From contig JAUWSZ010000121.1 of the NCBI GenBank assembly GCA_030609865.1, positions 1 through 6,974 of the forward strand: a stretch of 6,974 bases of DNA, read 5' to 3'. Shown here piece after piece: positions 1-5,233 of the stretch. The translations under genes were made by a program, and so were the position numbers. Each line of letters begins with the position of its first letter. The stretch's first letter is position 1. The notes beneath the pieces are model-generated. The model made no database searches, was not told the origin of the DNA, and saw only the letters and a list, made by a program, of their open reading frames with translations. The stretch comes from a bacterium (GTDB lineage: Bacteria > Desulfobacterota > DSWW01).

Positions 1-2004
1 CTCCGGCTGGTCGGGGACTCGGTGCGCGAACAGGTGACGCTTCTCGCCTCGGGCGGAATCGCCATGGCTGAGCATGTGGCCAAGATCATCCTATGCGGCG
101 TGGACGGCGTAGGGGCCGACCTTGCCCCGATGGTTGCGCTCGAGTGCAGGCTCTGCTCCGATTGTGAAGAGCAGGTCGAGTGCCCGGTCGGACTCGACCG
201 GGTGGAAGAGGCGCCTAGCGCCCAACGTATCGTGAATCTGCTCGGATCCTGGCACTCCCAGTTGCTCGAGGTCCTGGGTGCCATGGGGTTGAGGGAAGTG
301 CGGAGGCTGCGTGGCGAGGTAGGGCGGGCGATGTTTTTCGAGGATCTCGAACGCGAGTGTTTCTTCCCCATCTTCGGGGAACGAACCGATTTCACGCCAC
401 CCTCGGGAAAGCGAGCGATGGACGGCCGCGAGCGAGGCCCGGAAGGTTCCGACCGGGAAGTCCCTGTTCACGAGCCACCGAGGCCTCCCTCCCAGGCAGA
501 GACCGCGGAAACGGTCGCGTCCTGCCCTTCCCGGTTCCGGAATGCCCTGGGCAAGTATACGGTCGTCTTGACAAAGGACTGCACCCATTGCGGCACGTGT
601 GCCGAGGTCTGTCAGTTCGGGGCCCTGGAAAAGAAAGGAAGTCGAGTGTTGGCCGACAACTCCCATCTCTGCAGGGGAGCCGCCGTTTGCCGGTCGAAGG
701 GGTCTTTCTGTGGGGATCACTGCCCGGAAAAGGCCGTGCGCGTCGGACTCAATCCCCTGTGGGAGACCTTCGGGGATCATCGATGGACGCCGGATCTCGT
801 CGTCAGCACGTGGATGCAGGCGGAGACAGGCGTACCGCCCGTTGACTCGGGGATGGAGTACAAGGTCGGGGCATCGGGTGGCGGCTTCGACCGGATGGAC
901 TTCGTGTTTCCGGAAAGTTCGCCGGATCCATCGCTGCGCGCAGAGGATATCGACTTGGGCATACCGCTCAACCGGACAGGGGACGGTCGACCGGAGGTCG
1001 ACATCGGGTTCCCCGTGTACGGCGGGGGGATGAGCTTCGGGTCGATCAGCCTGGCCACGATGGTCTCGAGGGCGAGGGCCTACAAGGCGTTCGATTCCTT
1101 CACCTGTACGGGAGAGGGCGGTTACCCGGACGGGTTGACCCGCTATGACGATCACGTCATCACCCAAGTGGCGACCGGGCTTTTCGGGGTCACGGAGGAG
1201 ACGATCAAGCGTGTTCGGATCGTGGAGTTCAAGTACGCCCAGGGCGCAAAGCCCGGCCTGGGCGGTCATCTTCTGGGAGACAAGAACACGGCGACGGTGG
1301 CACAGAGGCGGGAGGCGGTCGAGGGGACCGCCCTGTTCTCTCCGTTCCCGTTCCACTCGGTCTATTCGGTGGAGGACCACAAGAAACACGTTGACTGGAT
1401 CAAGGTCATCAATCCCCGGGCGCTGGTCTCCGTCAAGGTCTCGACCCCGAATGACGTCGAGATGGTTGCCGTGGGGAGCTTCTATGCGGGGGCCCATATC
1501 ATTCACCTGGACGGGAGTTACGGGGGTACCGGGGCGGCTCCGGACATTGCCAAGAAGAACATCGCCATGCCGATCGAGTATGCGATTCCGAAGGTGCATC
1601 GCTTCCTGGTCGATGAGGGCGTACGAGACAAGATGACGCTGATCGCATCGGGAGGATTGCGCACCGCATGGGACGTGGCCAAGGCGATCGCCCTGGGGGC
1701 CGACGGCGTGGTGATCGGCACTGCGGAGATGGTCGCCCTCGAGTGCATTCGGTGCGGGAACTGCGAGAGCGGGCGTGGATGCCCCCGCGGGATTGCCACG
1801 ACCGATACGGAACTCGCCCATATGTACGGCTACGATTGGGGCGCACAACGTATCATCAATCTGTATCGCTCCTGGAGCATCCAGCTCAGAGAGATCCTGA
1901 GGCGCTTCGGAATGAAGAGCGTAAAGGAACTCGTGGGTCGGTCTGACCTGCTCCTCCATCAAGACTATCCGAAGAAATCGCTCGCAGAGAGCGAGGCAGC
2001 GTGA
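1..2004 (+). CDS. Glutamate synthase-related FMN protein with ferredoxin module and tandem GltS-type barrels (5' end outside window)
   Basis: The frame is open from base 1, so the true start lies upstream; 667 residues are visible (numbered from base 1). Residues 1-~125 are the end of a first GltS-type barrel, with an ASGG loop (16-19) and a CX2CX2CX5C cluster (C49, C52, C55, C61). A Pro/Glu-rich linker (~130-180) follows. Next is a ferredoxin-like module with C194, C197, C200, C204 and then C224, C230, C237, C241-Pro, enough for two [4Fe-4S] clusters. A full FMN barrel spans ~251-640: GGMSFGSIS (342-350), QGAKPGLGG (414-422), DGSYGGTGAAP (504-514), ASGG (549-552), GADGVVIGTA (566-575), and a second CX2CX2CX5C (C582, C585, C588, C594). 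By family knowledge such barrels bind FMN and an Fe-S cluster and reduce 2-oxoglutarate plus ammonia to glutamate. The ferredoxin module probably carries electrons to FMN in the cytoplasm. The substrate is inferred, not shown. Gene 2 follows after 250 nt with no evident terminator between them. Confidence 0.88.
   Translation, partial: LRLVGDSVREQVTLLASGGIAMAEHVAKIILCGVDGVGADLAPMVALECRLCSDCEEQVECPVGLDRVEEAPSAQRIVNLLGSWHSQLLEVLGAMGLREVRRLRGEVGRAMFFEDLERECFFPIFGERTDFTPPSGKRAMDGRERGPEGSDREVPVHEPPRPPSQAETAETVASCPSRFRNALGKYTVVLTKDCTHCGTCAEVCQFGALEKKGSRVLADNSHLCRGAAVCRSKGSFCGDHCPEKAVRVGLNPLWETFGDHRWTPDLVVSTWMQAETGVPPVDSGMEYKVGASGGGFDRMDFVFPESSPDPSLRAEDIDLGIPLNRTGDGRPEVDIGFPVYGGGMSFGSISLATMVSRARAYKAFDSFTCTGEGGYPDGLTRYDDHVITQVATGLFGVTEETIKRVRIVEFKYAQGAKPGLGGHLLGDKNTATVAQRREAVEGTALFSPFPFHSVYSVEDHKKHVDWIKVINPRALVSVKVSTPNDVEMVAVGSFYAGAHIIHLDGSYGGTGAAPDIAKKNIAMPIEYAIPKVHRFLVDEGVRDKMTLIASGGLRTAWDVAKAIALGADGVVIGTAEMVALECIRCGNCESGRGCPRGIATTDTELAHMYGYDWGAQRIINLYRSWSIQLREILRRFGMKSVKELVGRSDLLLHQDYPKKSLAESEAA
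22..318 (+). repeat. Internal duplication, copy 1 (end of first GltS-type barrel)
   Basis: Residues 8-49 of the visible protein align without gaps to residues 541-582 of the same protein, with 24 of 42 identical. The CX2CX2CX5C spacing is the same in both. The following helix (AQRI..L..SW..QL, from residue 74) matches the one from residue 615, with 16 of 32 identical. Copy 1 differs in the loop expected to hold the FMN phosphate: GVDGVGADLAPM instead of GADGVVIGTAEM. It also has eight fewer residues between the cysteines and the helix. The divergence points to an old duplication of a whole barrel, most of it outside the window. Confidence 0.85.
1621..1959 (+). repeat. Internal duplication, copy 2 (end of second GltS-type barrel)
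   Basis: This is the partner of bases 22-318. It keeps the usual GltS phosphate-loop pattern (GADGVVIGTA) and the cysteine cluster C582, C585, C588, C594 followed by PRGIATTD, which resembles the PVGIATQ-type tail after the Fe-S cysteines of ordinary GltB. This copy therefore looks like the one more likely to be catalytic. Confidence 0.8.
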
Positions 2005-2023
2005 TGGCTGCCGGAGGCAGCCA
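2005..2023 (+). other. GC-rich hairpin just after gene 1 stop, no T-tract
   Basis: TGGCTGCC (2005-2012) and GGCAGCCA (2016-2023) form a perfect 8-bp stem around a GGA loop, starting at the base after the TGA stop. No run of T follows, so it is not a standard intrinsic terminator. It could protect the 3' end of the mRNA, mark processing, or be weakly attenuating while leaving read-through to gene 2 possible. Confidence 0.45.
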
Positions 2024-2073
2024 GGCGAAAGGGTCAAGGGGAAAGGCAAAAGTATACAGTAGGGTTCAGGCTC

Positions 2074-2139
2074 CGTGCCCGTGTGCGTGCCCGACCCCGA
2101 ATTCGAGGACGAGGACGAGGACGACGACGAGGACGATTG
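2074..2139. repeat. CG-phased hexamer repeat, copy 1 of a dispersed intergenic element
   Basis: Eleven consecutive 6-base units each begin with CG: CGTGCC, CGTGTG, CGTGCC, CGACCC, CGAATT, three CGAGGA, CGACGA, CGAGGA, CGATTG. A palindromic CGAATTCG (2098-2105) separates a CGTGCC-type left arm from a CGAGGA-type right arm, so the unit is an imperfect dyad. Bases 2096-2124 are identical to 6941-6969. The right arm would read as an acidic Glu/Asp peptide, but there is no start codon with a ribosome site, so it is treated as non-coding. Confidence 0.8.
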
Positions 2140-2167
2140 ATGGTCCTGGTGGGGGTGTGGTTGGGAG

Positions 2168-2195
2168 CTAATACCTAATACCTAACAGCTAATAG
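2168..2195. repeat. Tandem heptamer repeat CTAAYAS x4
   Basis: Four adjoining 7-base units, CTAATAC, CTAATAC, CTAACAG and CTAATAG, form an AT-rich island between the GC-rich hexamer element and the leader of gene 2. No function is evident. It could be an unstable microsatellite, a protein-binding array or the remnant of a mobile repeat. Confidence 0.75.
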
Positions 2196-2200
2196 CAAAG

Positions 2201-2226
2201 GCAGAGAAGAGTTCTCTATTCTCTGC
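2201..2226 (+). promoter_or_regulatory. Leader hairpin upstream of gene 2
   Basis: GCAGAGAA (2201-2208) pairs perfectly with TTCTCTGC (2219-2226) around a 10-base loop. The loop contains TTCTCT, which could instead pair with AGAGAA of the left arm to give a shorter alternative hairpin. It sits 28 nt before the gene-2 ATG and has no T-tract, so a role in mRNA stability or translation is likelier than termination. Confidence 0.4.
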
Positions 2227-2254
2227 TCTAAATAGCCGAGAAAGGGCAACATCC

Positions 2255-4861
2255 ATGGAGTTTGACAACGATCTGTTCTTCAAGCGTATCCTGGCTTCGA
2301 GAAGGGAGCTGGTTGCCTCCGCGCCTGCCGTGCCCTGCCGGAAGGCAGCCGAAGAGGGGGGTTGTGGGGTTGTGGGGTTTGCGGCCAGCGTGCCCGTGCG
2401 GGGCAGGCACATCTTCGAGCCATCGATCCAGATGCACAATCGCGGGAACGGAAAGGGTGGGGGGATCGCTGCCGCCTGTCTGATTCCGGAGCAGCTCGGG
2501 GTGGACGAGGCCACATTGCGCGACGACTACATCCTTCAGGTGGCCCTGCTCGACCCGGATGCGATCGGGGAAATCGAGAGGGAGTGCATCGAACCCTACT
2601 TGGCGGTCGACCACAAGGCGCCGGTGGCGCCTGTAGCGGGCTACGAGGAGCTGGGCCTCGAGACGAAGCCCCCTGACATCGTCCGGTATTTTGTGCGGGT
2701 AAGGCCCGACGTGCTCGAAGGGTTTGCGGAGAGTCACGGCCTCGCGGGAGCGCCGGAGCGGGCCGTGGAGGATGAGTTCATTTACAGGAACAGCGTGAAG
2801 CTCAACGACAGGTTCTACGCTTCCCTCGGTGAAAAACGTGCCTTTGTCCTTTCCCATGCCCGCAACCTGATGATCTTCAAGATCGTGGGGTATGCGGAGC
2901 AGGTGGTGCAGTACTACGGCCTCGAGAACCTGGAGGCCAAAATCTGGATCGCACATCAGCGCTACCCGACCAAGGGAAGGGTCTGGCACCCTGCGGGAGC
3001 CCATCCCTTCATCGGGCTGAACGACGCCCTCGTTCACAACGGTGATTTCGCCAACTATTACAGTGTCAGCGAATACCTGCGGCAGCACAACATCGCTCCC
3101 CAGTTCCTGACCGATACCGAGGTGGCGGCGTTGCTCTTCGACCTCTGGTCGCGCATCTACGGGTATCCGCTCGAGGTTGTGATCGAGGCCCTGGCCCCGA
3201 CGATGGAGCTGGATTTCGATCAACTCCCGGACGAGAAGAAGAAGGCATACCGGGCGATACAGGCGCTCCACATGCACGGCTCGCCGGACGGCCCCTGGTT
3301 CTTCATCATCGCCAGGAGCGAAGCGGAGCACGATCGCTTCCGACTCCTGGGGATCACCGACACCTCGATGCTCAGGCCCCAGGTGTTCGCGATTCAAGAG
3401 GGGGACGTCTCGATCGGGTTGGTTGCCTCCGAGAAACAGGCCATCGATGCAACCCTCCACTCCCTTGCCGAGGAGGACAGCCGGTTCCGGCTCGTAGCCG
3501 ACCGCTATTGGAACGCACGCGGCGGGAGCCACACGGACGGCGGGGCCTTTGTTTTCACGGTTCAGGGAACGAACGGTTCGTCGACTCTCACCTGTACGGA
3601 CAAGTTTGGGAAGGTGATCAAGAGCCCGCCCGGGGACTGGCGAGTCGATCTTACGTCCCCGCCCACGGAACCCGATGACGCGAATGCCTTCACCGGGAAG
3701 GTGAGGAGTGCGTCCGGTGCAGAGGAGGTCTTCAAGGAAATTTCCGGAGCTTTCGCTGCATGGAACGCCGACAACGTGCGCTGGTTGATCGAGGAGGTCA
3801 GGGATGTTGCCGGCCGGGATGACGAAGGCCGTTCCTTTGCCCTCGAGCTTCTTACTCTGCTGATCGATCGCCGGTACGATTGTGGTGCCATGCGGGCCAG
3901 TATGGTCCAGCAGATGTTGAACCAGGCGATCAACGGACTCCTCGACGGCGTTCCGGCCATCACGGACGAAAGGCCGAGTCGTTTCAAGAGAATCGACTGG
4001 CAAACGCGTGAAGCCCTGTGCCCTCCCAGGAGCGGGGAGGCCACGCTCGTAATCTATGCCCTCGGCTTTCCTCCTGAGGGAGACGAGTGCGATGCAAGGC
4101 TGATGGTGAAGGCTTACGAGGCAGGATGGAGGCAGTTTGTCGTCTATGGCCTCAAAGGCCAGAGGTTCCATGGATGCGGGCTGGGGTCTGAAACCGAAGG
4201 CGTTCGTCTGGACGTGTACGGAAGTTCCGGCGATTACCTGGCGTCCGGCATAGACGGCATGGAGATCCGGGTGCACGGAAACGGCCAGGATCAACTCGGC
4301 CAGATCATGAAGCGGGGGCGCCTCGTGATTTTCGGGGATGTGGGACAGACCTTTCTTTACGGAGCAAAAGGTGGAGAGGTCTACGTCATGGGCAATGCGG
4401 CCGGTCGGCCCCTGATCAACGCGGTCGGGAAGCCGAGGGTCGTCATCAACGGCACCTGTCTCGACTTCCTTGCAGAGTCCTTCATGGCCGGGAATCCTCT
4501 GAACGGCGGCGGCTTCGCAGTGCTGAACGGAATGGCCTTTGACGATCGAGGCAATGTGGTGGAACAAGGGTCGCCCTATCCTGGTTCGAATCTCTTCTCC
4601 CTGGCTTCCGGCGGGGCCATCTATGTCCGGGACCCGCACCGGAAGGTGAGCCCGGATCAGCTCAACAACGGAGAGATCGTGGAGATGACCCGAGCTGACT
4701 GGACCCTGATTCTTCCCTACCTGAGAGAGAACGAGCGGCTCTTCGGCATCTCGATCGAAGAAGACCTCCTCAAGGTCGGCTCTGAGCACTGGCCGCCCGA
4801 AAAGGTGTACCGCAGGGTGCAGCCTGCGGGCGAGGAGATCGAAACCGGCCTGGAAGAATAG
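2255..4861 (+). CDS. Class II glutamine amidotransferase fused to GXGXG domain (split glutamate synthase subunit)
   Basis: The 868-residue product joins two parts of GltB. The N-terminal glutaminase (class II, Ntn type) has Cys37 in GCGVVGF as its probable nucleophile, MHNRGNGKGGG (60-70), RYPTKG (236-241), HNGDF (261-265) and D287 in TDTE. Cys37 is not at the start, so a 36-residue leader would have to be removed to expose it, as is known for GltB propeptides. Residues ~430-595 are unassigned and include a helical stretch (~475-565). The C-terminal GXGXG beta-helix (~599-800) has glycine repeats at YGSSGDYLASGIDG (655-668), HGNGQDQLG (674-682) and FGDVGQTFLYGAKGG (693-707). It would release ammonia from glutamine and help route it to an FMN barrel; neither FMN nor Fe-S motifs are present. 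ATG 2255 is the first ATG after an in-frame stop at 2183, with a weak AAAGGG ribosome site 8 nt upstream. Confidence 0.9.
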   Translation: MEFDNDLFFKRILASRRELVASAPAVPCRKAAEEGGCGVVGFAASVPVRGRHIFEPSIQMHNRGNGKGGGIAAACLIPEQLGVDEATLRDDYILQVALLDPDAIGEIERECIEPYLAVDHKAPVAPVAGYEELGLETKPPDIVRYFVRVRPDVLEGFAESHGLAGAPERAVEDEFIYRNSVKLNDRFYASLGEKRAFVLSHARNLMIFKIVGYAEQVVQYYGLENLEAKIWIAHQRYPTKGRVWHPAGAHPFIGLNDALVHNGDFANYYSVSEYLRQHNIAPQFLTDTEVAALLFDLWSRIYGYPLEVVIEALAPTMELDFDQLPDEKKKAYRAIQALHMHGSPDGPWFFIIARSEAEHDRFRLLGITDTSMLRPQVFAIQEGDVSIGLVASEKQAIDATLHSLAEEDSRFRLVADRYWNARGGSHTDGGAFVFTVQGTNGSSTLTCTDKFGKVIKSPPGDWRVDLTSPPTEPDDANAFTGKVRSASGAEEVFKEISGAFAAWNADNVRWLIEEVRDVAGRDDEGRSFALELLTLLIDRRYDCGAMRASMVQQMLNQAINGLLDGVPAITDERPSRFKRIDWQTREALCPPRSGEATLVIYALGFPPEGDECDARLMVKAYEAGWRQFVVYGLKGQRFHGCGLGSETEGVRLDVYGSSGDYLASGIDGMEIRVHGNGQDQLGQIMKRGRLVIFGDVGQTFLYGAKGGEVYVMGNAAGRPLINAVGKPRVVINGTCLDFLAESFMAGNPLNGGGFAVLNGMAFDDRGNVVEQGSPYPGSNLFSLASGGAIYVRDPHRKVSPDQLNNGEIVEMTRADWTLILPYLRENERLFGISIEEDLLKVGSEHWPPEKVYRRVQPAGEEIETGLEE

Positions 4862-4935
4862 GGCCTGGGAGACAAGAAATTTGGCTGCCGTACGTGCGGC
4901 CATTCCTGAGTTGGATCGGTTGAAGTGAACGACGC

Positions 4936-4964
4936 TTGACAAATCCGGTACTACTAGGTACTTC
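4936..4964 (+). promoter_or_regulatory. Possible sigma-70-type promoter for the structured RNA
   Basis: A perfect TTGACA (4936-4941) lies 17 nt before TACTTC (4959-4964), which matches the -10 consensus only at its first two bases. Transcription would start near 4971, about 20 nt before the first hairpin, which is sensible geometry. The weak -10 means an activator or another sigma factor may be needed, or the TTGACA may be chance. Confidence 0.35.
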
Positions 4965-4984
4965 TGATCATAGCAGGATGTGAG

Positions 4985-5100
4985 TGAGCAGAGGGGCACA
5001 AAGGGGTGCTCCTCCCAGCAGGGGAAAAGCCCCCTGCGAAAGATTTGCCGTATTCGAGAAGACAAAGGTGTCTGCCGAGTCGGGGCGGGCACCTTTTTTT
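4985..5100 (+). ncRNA. Candidate small structured RNA or terminating 5' leader
   Basis: Three stem-loops lie in a row. Hairpin 1 is GAGGGGCAC (4991-4999) with GTGCTCCTC (5006-5014), 9 bp with one G-U. Hairpin 2 is GCAGGGG (5018-5024) with CCCCTGC (5031-5037), 7 bp. After a 29-nt single-stranded stretch comes a terminator. With a TTGACA upstream, this is either an independent sRNA of about 120-130 nt or a leader that stops transcription before gene 3. I matched it by eye to no riboswitch class I know, including the published glutamine-binding glnA motif. A small AGAC/GTCT pairing (5060-5063 with 5070-5073) would compete with the terminator's left arm, and GCCCC (5029-5033) could pair with GGGGC (5082-5086). 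Switching is therefore conceivable but unproven. Confidence 0.5.
5067..5100 (+). terminator. Intrinsic terminator upstream of gene 3
   Basis: GGTGTCTGCC (5067-5076) and GGCGGGCACC (5084-5093) make a 10-bp stem (eight Watson-Crick pairs, two G-U) around a 7-base loop. Seven T residues follow directly (5094-5100). It lies 206 nt after the gene-2 stop and 133 nt before the preferred gene-3 start, so it should separate the two transcripts or act as a conditional stop. Confidence 0.85.
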
Positions 5101-5222
5101 ATGGCCCCTTCCCATTGAGAAAAAACTCTTTTGTTTTAGGTACTTAGGATGCCTTAATCCAGTGCCGTATTCAGTTTGTTTCGCCTAAAGGATGGGCGGA
5201 ACCGAGGAACCCACACCCAAAT

Positions 5223-5227
5223 GGAGG
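5223..5227 (+). promoter_or_regulatory. Ribosome binding site that decides the gene-3 start
   Basis: GGAGG lies 6 nt before the ATG at 5234. The earlier in-frame ATG at 5192 has only AAAGG directly abutting it, which is too close to work as a Shine-Dalgarno site. The shorter protein starting at 5234 is therefore preferred. Confidence 0.75.
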
Positions 5228-5233
5228 AATGCG

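Larger units (their letters stand above)
4862..5233. other. 372-nt gap between genes 2 and 3: promoter-like hexamers, structured RNA, terminator
   Basis: No protein gene is supported here. The left part (4862-4930) shows nothing clear. A TTGACA hexamer is at 4936, two strong hairpins at 4991-5037, an intrinsic terminator at 5067-5100, and an AT-rich tract at 5115-5190 that could hold the promoter of gene 3. Two short words recur in the same order: TAGGTACTT at 4955 and 5137, and TGCCGTATTC at 5046 and 5163. Confidence 0.6.

Noticed and set aside
250..266. TGGCAC...TTGCT resembling a sigma-54 promoter
   Set aside because: The GG and GC elements are 11 nt apart instead of the required 10, and it lies inside the gene-1 coding region.
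418..2004. Separate second gene starting at ATG 418 with a gene break in the linker
   Set aside because: No stop codon separates it from the upstream domain and there is no convincing ribosome site, so a single fused reading frame is simpler. Protein data would be needed to exclude internal initiation.
91..2049. Long minus-strand open frame (652 codons) opposite gene 1
   Set aside because: It mirrors the real gene in a GC-rich sequence, shows no recognisable domain and has Arg/His/Pro-rich low-quality composition. The plus strand carries clear GltS and ferredoxin motifs.
2075..2137. Acidic Glu/Asp-rich reading frame through the CGAGGA units
   Set aside because: Only about 20 codons, GTG as the sole possible start, no ribosome site, and the same DNA recurs as a non-coding repeat elsewhere.
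4884..4900. TGGCTGCC...GTGC as a sigma-54-like site after gene 2
   Set aside because: Spacing between GG and GC is again 11 nt and the -12 element is a poor match.
2228..5092. Very long minus-strand open frame (954 codons) opposite gene 2
   Set aside because: Same shadow effect. No family motif is visible, and it runs through the terminator and structured-RNA region.
5006..5188. Possible 60-residue plus-strand peptide in the gap before gene 3
   Set aside because: It would start inside an RNA hairpin (codon ATG is not at the first base of a good ribosome site) and read through the intrinsic terminator; no conserved feature is visible.
5192..5233. Upstream ATG at 5192 as the gene-3 start
   Set aside because: AAAGG touches the ATG directly, whereas ATG 5234 has GGAGG at ideal spacing; the extra 14 residues show no family feature.
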